A stretch of DNA of 64,000 nt from positions 559,287 through 623,286 of the forward strand of contig CAXAMN010003891.1 in NCBI GenBank assembly GCA_963970005.1, read 5' to 3'. Shown here one piece after another: positions 33,396 through 44,200 of the stretch. Both the position numbers and the translations under genes were made by a program. Within the stretch, counting starts at the first letter, position 1; every line of letters starts with the position of its first letter. The DNA is from Durusdinium trenchii. Its lineage: Eukaryota; Sar; Dinophyceae; Suessiales; Symbiodiniaceae. The notes below the pieces were generated by a model that was given only the letters and a program-made list of their open reading frames with translations, did no database searches and was not told the origin of the DNA.

Positions 33396-33800
33396 GGAAA
33401 TAGGGGGGGTGGTTTCGGATATGTTTTAAATCACTCAACCTTTACTTGGGATGAGTGAACCCACTGAAAAAAAGGAAGTATACAGCTCAAATATCTAGTT
33501 AGCTTGATTCCAGTGTTAGAAGTTCTATAGCTGGACTTAGAGCTTCAATCCCAGTGCAACAGGCCTTCCGAAGCTTTTGGTACTCGGTTCAGTGGTAGCC
33601 GTGGATCCAGTGCAGGATCACGCACAAAAGTTGCGTGCATGTGTTTGGTGCTTAAGCCAGCTGACATCATGGCCCTTCCAGTGTTGATTGAACAGCAGTT
33701 GCGGTATAAACCATGGTCAGACTGAAGAATCATCGATATAAAGAATTCAAATTTGCCTCTTATTAGTTACTGTACGTTATATGTTGCAGCTGTTCTGAAC

Positions 33801-35045
33801 ATGCAATGTTCGCCTCAACTCCAGCTTTTCGTCAGAGCACGTCCCAAAGTTGGACCCTGCGCACTTGCGACAGCAATGCTGACAGCATGGCACGCCTCTG
33901 TTGCAATGCCCTGTTGGAGGAGAACGGCATTGCGGTTCTTCTCCAGTGCTTGGCAGGTGAGTTCGCATGGCCGCGTTTGTAACACCAGAGGTGTCATTTC
34001 CAGCGGTTATTTGCATGGAAGCGGGTACAAGTTCGTTCACATTTTCCAGCAGAAGTGGAGAGTGCACCGCTTGGTCAAGATTACTTTTCATGGACTTCCC
34101 AAATCTCCAGAAGCCTGGCAAGTACATCATGTAGACGGCAATGCAGCTAACAACCGCTTAGACAATCTTGAATACGTAACACCCAGCGAAAACATGCGGT
34201 ACGCATTCTCCAACCCTTCAAGGCGCAGCAATGGGCCTGCAAGGTCAAAGCCTGTTCTCTGGAGACCGATTGGGTCCACCAGCTGGACATATTGTGCGTC
34301 TGCCAAAGTGCTTGCGCAGCATCTTGGCATCCACAGAAACACGGTGGCAGGATATTGCCACAACAACTCGGCAGCAAAAGGCTATGAATTCAGGTTCCCA
34401 GATGCAAGCGGGCATACTTTGCCTGGAGAAGAATGGCGACCCATGATTCTCGATCAAAGGGGTCGCGTGTTTGGAAGGACGGTGAGTTCTTTTGGCCGCA
34501 TAACATCACAAACTGGACTGATAAGCCAAGGGTCCCTTACCCGACAGGGCTACTACACAACGCGTGTGCGCATCAATTCACGTTACCAGAATATATTTGT
34601 TCATCGCCTTGTGGCATTTGCCTTTCTTGGGCCTCCGCCAACTGTGAGTCAAACCTTCGTGAACCACAAGGACCTCGACAAAGCCAACAACGCAGCAGAC
34701 AATCTTGAGTGGGTCTCTCAGGCAGAAAATATGGCACATTTTTATACAACATCCACCTTTGGGCAGGGGACCACCGCAAGGCCTGTTTGGAGCCGGCCGC
34801 ATGGAACGAATGACACGTGGACCTGGCATCACTCCATGACCAGTGCAGCACATGAACTTGGTCTTAACCGCAAATCTATCTCCAATTGCGCGCAGAAAAA
34901 GCAGTGGCAAACTGGCGGGTTTGAATTCCAGCTGGTCGATACCCCAGAGGCAGTCTCTTCCCTTCCTGGCGAAGAGTGGCGAGAAGTCGATGAGCTTGTT
35001 CTACAAAGAGATCGAGAAGCGTGCAAACGTGTGTTGTTCACATGA
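33801..35045 (+). CDS. Intronless gene with two tandem HNH units and NUMOD-like modules
   Basis: Single open frame of about 415 codons from the first in-frame ATG (33801); the frame is open further upstream. Two repeated units: (1) VSSHGRV...GVISSG, then WQVHHVDGNAANNRLDNLEY, then SAKVLAQHLGIHRNTVAGY; (2) GEEWRPM, VSSFGRITSQTGLISQG, then FVNHKDLDKANNAADNLEW, then SAAHELGLNRKSISNCAQ. In established terms these are NUMOD4-like, HNH (His-His/Asn-Asn signature) and NUMOD1-like helix-turn-helix modules, as in phage and organellar homing endonucleases. A second GEEWRE near the end hints at a lost third unit. It probably binds and nicks DNA; the presence of both HNH cores suggests activity, unproven. 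It has no introns, unlike every neighbour, which suggests later arrival or retroposition. The cag|gtgagt at 33957 looks like a donor but is read through. Confidence 0.8.
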   Translation: MQCSPQLQLFVRARPKVGPCALATAMLTAWHASVAMPCWRRTALRFFSSAWQVSSHGRVCNTRGVISSGYLHGSGYKFVHIFQQKWRVHRLVKITFHGLPKSPEAWQVHHVDGNAANNRLDNLEYVTPSENMRYAFSNPSRRSNGPARSKPVLWRPIGSTSWTYCASAKVLAQHLGIHRNTVAGYCHNNSAAKGYEFRFPDASGHTLPGEEWRPMILDQRGRVFGRTVSSFGRITSQTGLISQGSLTRQGYYTTRVRINSRYQNIFVHRLVAFAFLGPPPTVSQTFVNHKDLDKANNAADNLEWVSQAENMAHFYTTSTFGQGTTARPVWSRPHGTNDTWTWHHSMTSAAHELGLNRKSISNCAQKKQWQTGGFEFQLVDTPEAVSSLPGEEWREVDELVLQRDREACKRVLFT

Positions 35046-36350
35046 CTTTTTTCCATGGATTTAGGCTGGTTTAGGCGACCCTTGCGTTACATGTCAAAGA
35101 TATTCCCAGACCTGTGTCTTCAGAGGTGTTTGAGAGAGCGTGATTGCGAGACTGCTGGGCTGAACGCGGCACCTTCGTGTTTTGATTGAACATATTCAAT
35201 CCAACTCCTTGACTGTGTGGTGGTGGTTTCAGATATTGTTTATTACTTTCAACTTCACTTGGGATGATGATTGACCCCGCTGACTTTCATTTTTCAAGTC
35301 AGTTGGCACCACCAACCAGTTGAGTGTGGCCTTATTTCCCTTGTTGTTTGCTCTTCCAAAGTCCCGTCGTTGCTCCTGAGTCCTCAGGGGTTCTTGCCTT
35401 CTCAAAGGGCGGAGGCTCATGCCGCCAGCCCTTGATTTGCAAAAACACACATTCCACACAGCATATTTCAGCTTGCTTAAGGAACTCTTGCCCGCGACTG
35501 CGACTGACTTGTGTTTTCTTGATCACTTGCTCATTGCTTCTATTTGGAAACTGCATTGACAAAAAGATGCTGAAGGCTCAAGGGTCACCAGCATGTCCCT
35601 CTACCTGAGCCACAGGTGTCCTTTCTGGACTTTTGGTTGTTCCTGTCAATTTGGATCACAAAGTTGGCTCCCCAAGTGCGCTAGGAATGGTGGCGTGCCA
35701 ATTTGCATCGAAAACTGGCGCCCGGAAGCCGGGGTTTGAAGCATCGTCACGGGAGCTTTGTAGGATTTGCTTGGCTTTCGGTACATGTGGCGCTCATTTG
35801 TGCACCCGGCGCTTGTTGCTAATCAAACAAAGGAATCGTGGAGCACAACAAAAGGGACTTAGGTTCGGTTTGAGGCTTCCAGTGACGGTGACGGTTTTTT
35901 TTTAACCCAGGACCAGGACCATCACAACATGAAAGAAATAGAAGCTTTGATGGAAGGCCCCTGTGTTGAAAGTTGCCTTTGGCTTTACACCGAAGCCACC
36001 ACGATACGCTGCCTCAGATGGACATGATGGGACATGAGTTGAAGTGCTTGACAAAGTTGATAGGCGCAACATGGTACACATAGAAACTGGTCGGCGTTCA
36101 CCTGTTAAGGATCAGCAGGAAGCATCCAACCATGGTGATGTGTTGAATATGTTGCTTTGTACTCCTCGAGGGTCCGGTGGTTTGGAACAGCTATATGAAA
36201 GCCCCGGGTCCTGGAAATCACAGTGACATGGGTGCGTGTTGAAATAGGGATTCCTCCCAAAGACCTCCTGGAAGAAGGGAAATGGAACACACATTTCCCC
36301 ATTGGTTGGGGATCTTAAAATGCACACCCACATGTTCGCCATGTTTGGCC
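35046..36350. other. Spacer between the HNH gene and the first visible ATPase exon
   Basis: No exon with a phased partner found. N-terminal exons of the P5A ATPase (before the KYGPN motif) should lie here or further upstream, but I could not recognise them, so the HNH gene may sit between ATPase exons. Confidence 0.35.
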
Positions 36351-36353
36351 CCA

Positions 36354-36452
36354 GAGCTCCACCCTATGTTTGCCACACAGCTACACCCCATGTTTGCCAC
36401 ACAGCTACACCCCATGTTTGCCCCAGAGCTACACCCCATGTTTGCCCTACAG
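36354..36452 (+). repeat. 24-nt minisatellite ending at an ATPase acceptor
   Basis: CCACACAGCTACACCCCATG plus TTTG repeated about four times with small changes; the last unit's CCCTACAG is the acceptor of ATPase exon 1. Confidence 0.85.
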
Positions 36453-36502
36453 GACAAGTATGGGCCAAACATCTTCGATTTGCCGAAGCCTACCTTCATC
36501 CA
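36453..36502 (+). CDS. P5A ATPase exon 1 (visible): KYGPNIFDLPKP
   Basis: ccctacag|GAC acceptor; 16 codons plus CA, before a GC donor (gcgcct). The segment precedes membrane helix M3 in P5A pumps. Its acceptor is the last unit of a 24-nt minisatellite. Confidence 0.9.
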
Positions 36503-39500
36503 GCGCCTTCTTCGCTGCCTTAGGGGCGACGAGGGATGTGTTAAACTCTCGTATGTGAAAGGTCAAGACCCGAGCTGGGTGGATCACGGTTACCGAGTTA
36601 CCAACTGGCTTGGCTGGCTAAGGCTGGTGGCATAGTTGTTAGTAAGTGTTTTTGAAGGCATTATTGTCTCCATTGTATTAGAGTCCCCTGATGGAGACCC
36701 TGCCGCGCCCGGAGAACACTCCCCGAGCAGACTGCCATGGGAAGTGTGAAATCTAAGAAAATTTTGACCATCAACGACGGATCCTTCTTTCAATCGTGGC
36801 AGTGCTGAGGCTCTACCAGAAGCAGCTCATCTCACCTTTGGTGATTTTTCAGCTCTTCTCTTCTGCCCTTTGGGTCATGGATACCATGTGGCGCCCTGGC
36901 AGCGTCGTCGTAGGGGCCTGGTTCGTTCGGGGGCCTGGGCAGTGCCGGAGGTTCGTTTGGAGCTTCCTTTTCATCGCGACTAAGGGCTTTCACCGCGACT
37001 TAGGTTTTCAGAGTAGATGGGCACGTACGGCACCCCAACATGTCTTAGACAGATGGGGGTCCATATTACAATATAAACCACCGACATTGAGGATTGTGTC
37101 ATCTACTCTCAATCCACTATTGGAACCAAAAAAATCCTTCCAACAAAGACTCCGGCGTTGAGACATTTCTGTTCAGTAGCTGCTAAGAGCATTTTTCAGA
37201 CTAGTTGGCTGTCGTTTTTGGACCAGTGGGATGCAGATCCAACATGAACCAGCTTGACATGTTCATATCCTGAGCATGTTCACATGCAGAACAGCATTTC
37301 CCCAAAATGTGCTGCCCGGCCCTGAGCACCTGTGCCTTACTGGTAGGAGAAACCACTTCCTGAGCATGTTCACATGCAAAGCTAAGCACCTCCAAAAAAA
37401 TATTCTGCCCAGCTGAGCGATCGATCAGCTGTCCTTAGCAGGAGATATACCTGCTTCACCCTGGGCAGCATTTTGCTCTTCGAAGCCTCCACCGTCTTCC
37501 AGCGCCTCAAGTCTATGGCCACCTTACGGGGCATGAGCACGAAAAGCCGCTCAGCCGAGCGTTCAACTTGCGGAGTGCCCAGTTTCCGGGTGAATCCTCG
37601 GTTTCCGGGGGAAACGGTTTGGTTTTGTCATGATTTGTTCATGTACCAGGACCCCCAAGGGGCCCTTAACAGCTAAGGGACACCCCTTGGAGGGTCCTGG
37701 TATGTTCATGTCTTTCTCTCTCTAACTTTCCGGGACAACAAAGCTCCAAGTGACGTGAGCTGTGGGAGCGAAGACAGCGCGATCCCTGAGCACGCCGCGC
37801 CAGGGTGGCACCGGTGCTCGACCAAACACGGCATCGATCGAAGTCTTAATCGTAGGAATTCAGCCAACAGTGATTTTATGGGGCCTTGTTCTACTCTGTT
37901 TTACTAAGGATTTAGACTACAAAACCAGGTTTTCTAGAAACTTTGGAACAGTTGGATCCACGACATCGGATGATGAGGATGGTCAGTGTGAACATCCTGA
38001 CCCAAATAACCGGTCCACCGAAGCTAGCAGCTTTACATCGAGAATTCAGAGACTCCCAACATGGATCAATATGGCATATATGTAAACACTGCATGTATAG
38101 GTTAGTTGACCGTCACCCGAACAAAACAAAAAGACACACTTTCAGTTGCATATTCATCCTATACCCACGTTGGGGTAGGCATACATTCCACATCTGAAGG
38201 CATGTCGACAGGTTAATGTCTAGGTTAGTTAGTTCACCTCAAGAGAAAGAACATGAAAGAAACACTTTCAGTCGCCCTGCCCGAACCCCCTCACCCGCTC
38301 TCAGGCTTCAATGCGTGGAGCCCCAGCCTTCGCCAGGCTTCGACCCTTCAGACCGATGGCACTGGCACACCGAGATGTCTTAGACAAACCTGTGTAACAT
38401 GTTGTAACATGTGAGATCCCTAGTTTGGCTCAAGTAGTCCAACCCCGAAAAACAATAGTTTCTTAGATCCAAGCTGTTAGCTGTTAGTCTTATATATATA
38501 ATATATATATGGACTATTTGTTTGAGTAAGTCCTTACATACCAGAATTACATGCAACTATTACATACCAGAAAAATGAAAAATGGCTTCCAGCCAAAGCC
38601 ACTGCTATGAGACATCATCCTCCAAGGTCTACGTCTTTCGCTGTGGCACCTGGGAGGATCGGCCCATCGAAGATCTTTTGCCAGGGGATTTGATCTCCCT
38701 CCACACCAAGTGCCTTGGATCCTCCATCTCCGGGCCGTGAGGAGATGGAGGTCGTTAAGAAAACCTGGACCCGGATGTGTGGCGTGCAAAGAGTTTACGG
38801 TCTCCACCGGCCCAGGCTGGTTTGCTAGCTGATGTCGAAATGGGCGAGAAAAGTGTGATCGTTGGAGGTGTTCAGGCGCAAAAAAAGAACCATCAAAGAC
38901 AGATTCTCCTGAAACAACGGTTAAACACTTTGGGATGTTGTACTTCCACTTATCAATAATCCGGGCCGGACAGGTTGGTGAATCTAAGGGCGGATGAGCA
39001 TCAGCCTGAGACAGAGGGAGAGAAGCCACCTGAGAAGAAGGATCGGCAGATGATTTTCGTGTCTGTGAGTCGCAGATTGGAAAGAACTGGCTCTAGGTGT
39101 GTTCTGTGCAAATTTGATGGAAGTTCAATGTCAACATCGACCGTTTTTTGGAACTTTGAGCTTTCCAAGGTTTGACCTCGTTGGAACGCAAGCTGCAAGT
39201 CAACATCAACCGATATTGAATGATATTGAACTCTCATCGGCTCAATCGTAGACGGACGACGGATGCTGGCGGAATCGCAGGACACCTTGGTGCCCTGCGA
39301 TTGTCTCATCATCAACGGAAGCGCCATTGTAAATGAGGCGACCCTGACAGGCCTGGCGACCCGTACAGGTTCGAGGCTTTTTGTTCGATCGAAACGGCCA
39401 GCGGGAAGACTCAGCGACTCAGCAGGGTGTTGTCCAACTTAAGAATGTCAACCTGAGAGCTTACATGGAACAGGTCAGGTTCCCTCCCTAGTCGCCATCA

Positions 39501-41164
39501 CCAAGTACAGTACATTCAACTAACAGCCCTCCGACCCAACATTTTGTATCCTTTGGCTCCAGCCTCTTTATAGATTTTTGGATGTTATCGCACCCACCTA
39601 TCTATTTGTCCAGAAAGGCTCAACTTCCACCCGGGGAGGCCACCCCCACACCAGTGTCCACCTCTGTCAGTGCAGGTGAGTCAGTGCCGCAGATGAAAGA
39701 TGCCATGGGCCATGGCACTGACCCGGACTTGGTGGTGGATTGCTTTGGAACCCACAGGCGTCGTCTCTCCCACTCTCCAACGGGTAACTCTCCGACTCTC
39801 CGTGGATCTCCGTGGGATTTCTGAAATGGATGTGAATACGATGAAATAGGTGGCATGGTAGACCCACAGGCGTCTCTCCGATTTTTGGGGTGTCTCAGAA
39901 CAGCAAAAAGACGTGGCGGATGAAATCGATCTCGGACATGTGTGTTTTATTGTATTTCTATGTGGGTGGTGTAGGATACCCAGAGAGATCGGCTGGCAGT
40001 TGTGGGTGGTGGATGTCGTGGGTGGTAGGTCCTGGTAGGTGGTTACCTGCTCAACTCATCTCATCGGCTCATCCAGAAGTGAGCCGTGGAGTGCTTCTTT
40101 ATAGCATGCCTCATTCGCGAGTGCACCCACACATGTCTGTTGGGCATGCGCTTGCATGCGCTTGCATGCCCTGGTTCCCGGAACTCGTGCTGCACAGGAT
40201 CCATGCGCTCTTCAGTGGCACATCCTTGATCCAGACCACTGCTCCCGAACGCGTGCGGAAGAGCAAGAGCGACCACTCGGATCCCACTTGTCCGCCGGAC
40301 GAGGGCGCCTTTGGTTAAAGCGGAGCGGCCAAGCGGCGGCTGCGGGTGTGGCCCGTTCGTCCGAAAGGGTTTGGGAACGAGATCAACAAGGTGTAAACAC
40401 TGAACCAACAACTGAAACCAACCAACACTGAATCAACAAGGTGGTTAACACTGAAAGGGTGGTTCGTCCACTGAAAGGGTTTTCTTTGAAAAAAGGACTC
40501 CCTGTTAACCATGCGATCTTGCGATCTTGAGTGGGAAATCTTTGTGCCATTTGTTTGACAATGATCAGTTTGAAGGTGAATATGTTTCAGGCTTTTCTAA
40601 ACACCAAAGTCAGACTGATAACCCACTCGAGGTACCATGAGGCCAGTAAGCCACGAAGCCCGGCCATACTGGAAGTCCAACGACGGCTGAGGCATCCTTT
40701 GCTTCGTGCTGCGGACTGGCTTCAACTCTTCTCAGGGCCACTTGCAGTTGATCAAATCTCGTGTTTCCCAATGCTGGTGAGTTTTAGTTGCAATTCAATA
40801 TCAGTATTTTAGTACTATAGACATAATGGACTGTGAATGTGATTCACTTCCCAAACCATAAGTTTTGAGCTGACTTTCCTCGCAAGTTTGGGAAGTTCTA
40901 TAAATAGGCCTGGCCTCACCCTCTCTGATGCTAACTGTTTCATCCATCTGCAGATTGATCAGCATTGCTCTCAGCATCTGCTCCCCCAAAAAGTCCCAGA
41001 GAGCCACGCCACTGTGATCCGCACCGCTTCCCCAGGCGAACTCATGCGGATGATCGAGTTCTCCACCGCGGCTTGGAGCCGGGTTGAGTGGCCGATCTGT
41101 CAGAGCTGCGAGCTGCGGAGCAAGACGTCCTGAACAAGTGAGAATTCATGCATGGGCGTGTGCG

Positions 41165-41225
<61 letters not shown>

Positions 41226-44200
41226 GGGGGGCTAGGGCTGCTTTCAACCAATGGGGGCTTGGTCTATGTTTATTTCCCGGACCTTCCAGGGCGGTCGGAA
41301 CGCCTGGGAGGTCTCCCTATTCCTGCAGAACTTGGTCCATTGGTGCATCGCTTTCGTTCTCAGGAAAGTGTGGGTGCTGATGTGGTCGAGACGGCCTTAC
41401 AGTTGGCCTTCCTCTTAGTCTTCGCTTTAGTGGCGGCCGGTTACGTCATGAAGAGCCTGAGCTGTGAGCTGTGAGGGTGGCTGTAGAGGGGGACCATTGT
41501 GAGAATTGCAGGAACCTAGCTTATCCTAGCTTTATTCCTTTCTAGGATTATTCGACGTAAGAACCTTGTATCTATCAGAGGTTCCTGACTCGTAATGTTG
41601 CTTTTCAAACGATTCTGGCGGGTCGCGGGAGCGTTGGCTTTCCCACTTGGGTGGAAGATGGTGGAAGCAAGTATAGATCAACCAACCCTGCAAACAACTA
41701 CTGACAAACCAGGGAGCTATTTGGAGTAGTCATCAGTTTTCTACCAACTGATGCTCAGCACCATCCAGCGTCTCAACGCCCGCAACCATGCTATTGGCGT
41801 CATATATTGGCCATTGTGACTACTATATGGCGCATGTTGTTGTGCATAAGTGTTGAATTCCCACCAGCTTCCCGCTGACTTGTGAAACCAATTGCATTGA
41901 CCTTCACACCCTTCACACCCTTCGCACCGGTTCACGTCCTCCCTTCCGCCCGAGCCGAGCCAAACACCGAGGAAGGCGTCGGAGGACCCCACGCGGCCGA
42001 CCTACAAGACCCTCATCCGTTGCACTCAGCGCCTTGGTCTGGCGCTCCGACCTGCGACCGACGCGACCGCTGCGGGGCGGAAGCCTGGTGCGGAGAGTGC
42101 GGTGCGGAGAGTGCCAGGGTGCGCGCGGAATCTGTGGTTGGAATCTGTGGAGTGGAGTGGAGTGGAGTATGTGGGCTTTGCGGTTCGAGGAGGGACATAG
42201 TTGTTTTGTGGAAGGTGTCTTAGTCTTTTGGGGTGCGAGGGGTGAACTTGGATTGGGCCCACCATTGCGGAGGATTGCATAATTGAATGTCATGAATCGA
42301 CCTGGGCTGTGAGCACCACCCCAAAGCCATGTTATGTTCATCAGCCCAAAGCAGGTTGAGAGGCCATTGATAGCCTTTCGATGCCTTTCGTCATGTTCAT
42401 CGACCAAAGCCTATCATGAGGCTCTTCAGCCCAAAACGCTGTTTCTTTCCCGAACTGGTTCATATCCCCATACCTGGTGAATCTCCCCATCCCGAACTGG
42501 TGAATCTCCCCATCCCTATGGGTTCCTGGACCCGTTTTTCCTCCGTTTTCCATCGCTGTCACTCCAGGATTATTACTTCCGTGGTGCCGCCCTCCTTGCC
42601 CATGCAGATGGCCTTCGCCGTGAATACCGCGCTGATGAGCCTGCTGAAGCCGGGGCGTCCTTTCTTTTTCGTCGCGAGCGCGTGGCGAGCGATTGAATTG
42701 GGGTGGTATACGATGGGTATATAGTTGGACAGACCATCTCGCAGCAGTTGTGAAGACATGGAGTCAGACCAGGTCATGACACTATATGGTTTGTTTGGAC
42801 TGGCTACAAGTAGACCTCCACTTCGTGTGAGAGTAGAGCTCGACACCAAACATTGCAGAATGCAGCGCCAGACAGAGTTCTTTGCAGCAGTGCTTGAGCC
42901 GTTTCCCGCATCATTCCGCCAGGGGTGGCATCTATTGCACCGAGCCATTTCGCGTGCCCTACGCTGGACGTGTGTCGCATTGCTTCTTCGACAAGCTTCT
43001 GGGCAGCGATCGTGGACAAAGCACATCGCTTACACAGGGGGGTTGGTCCAAGGGATGGTAGGTGGGATGGTAGGTGGGTTTTGACCCGTGGGATCCTGGA
43101 CCACCAAAACTGAACCGATTTCCATGAATTAAAGGATGTCAACCTTCCATGATCTGGTGGAGGAGGCTTTAACTTTGACACTCAAAGAGCCCCGGTCGTT
43201 TGGTCCCACTGAGGACTGGCACTTTGACTTCAGATCAAATGGTGGCCGTGGGCATCATCAATGCAGGCAGCGACGCAGTGGGTCACCCCTTGTGGGCGAA
43301 TCCTACCGTTTAACTTCGCAACAACCCGGGCTTGGTGGACAAACTGCTTCTCCAAGCCCTAATGTTGCAAATTGGGAGGCTGCTTTGTGACGGCGTTTGC
43401 TATGAACAAGGTGTTTGGGTTCAGGGTTGTGGATTTAGATGTAGATGAAGTTGCTTCGGCCTCAAGACCGTTATAGCTTCATGCAGAATAGCTTGGTGCG
43501 GGGTGGTTATCGTTTCTTTACAGCTCCAAGTAGCTTCTGAGAAGGTGTTTGGGGTGGATGCCAGGAGGGTCCAAATCCCTTCTGAGGAGGTACTTGGAGC
43601 CCTAGGGTTAAAAAATGGTTTGCGATGTCATTGATTCGTTCGCCAAACGTAGCGACGTAGGATGCAGTAAGGCGACAACAAACATCCACCCAGGCGGTCT
43701 CAATGAACCTCAAGAGAACTCTAGTCTAAGCTCTGCCTAAGCGTAGATAACTTTGTTTGGAACCCGAGCCCATAGACTTTCAAGCAGAAAAAAATAGAAC
43801 TGTAGGGATCTCCACTGCACACCTAAGACCGAAGATGGTCAGCAAATCTTTCATTTTCCTTTTTGGCCACTCCGTCCAAAGCCCCAAGTGCATACACTTA
43901 GATTGAAAGCTCTCCGCACGGGCTCTAGTAGTACACCCTGCGCGCGAGTATACTCTGCTGCCCTGGTCCTGCTGCCCGGTTTCAGGCGGCTCCAGTGGCA
44001 GCTCTGCGCCCAAGGTGGCACAGGTCGGCTTGTTCCGCGCCAAAAAAAGACAAATGGGACACTGCCAACAGAGGTTGCATGACCCGAACTAGACATCTAA
44101 TAGACTATCCCAGTTGGGTACTATGTCATGTCAGTGACGGTAGACTGGGAACCAGTGACCGGTACTCCGGGTCCGGTCGGCGACCTCTCGGGCGATGGGT

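Noticed and set aside
33957-33966. CAG|GTGAGT as an intron start in the HNH gene
   Set aside because: Reading through keeps the NUMOD4-like VSSHGRV match, which parallels VSSFGRI in the second unit, and the frame stays open to the end.
36354-36452. CRISPR-like array
   Set aside because: Units are contiguous tandem repeats without spacers, in a eukaryotic intron.
36218-36635. ORFs with repeated GANMGCS or HTATPHVC units
   Set aside because: Frames through the 24-nt minisatellite in an intron.
41042-41380. ORFs with poly-Thr, poly-Cys and poly-Val runs on both strands
   Set aside because: They are translations of the GTT microsatellite inside an ATPase intron.
41913-42407. 164-codon minus-strand ORF
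   Set aside because: Antisense shadow of ATPase exon 10 and its GC-rich intron.
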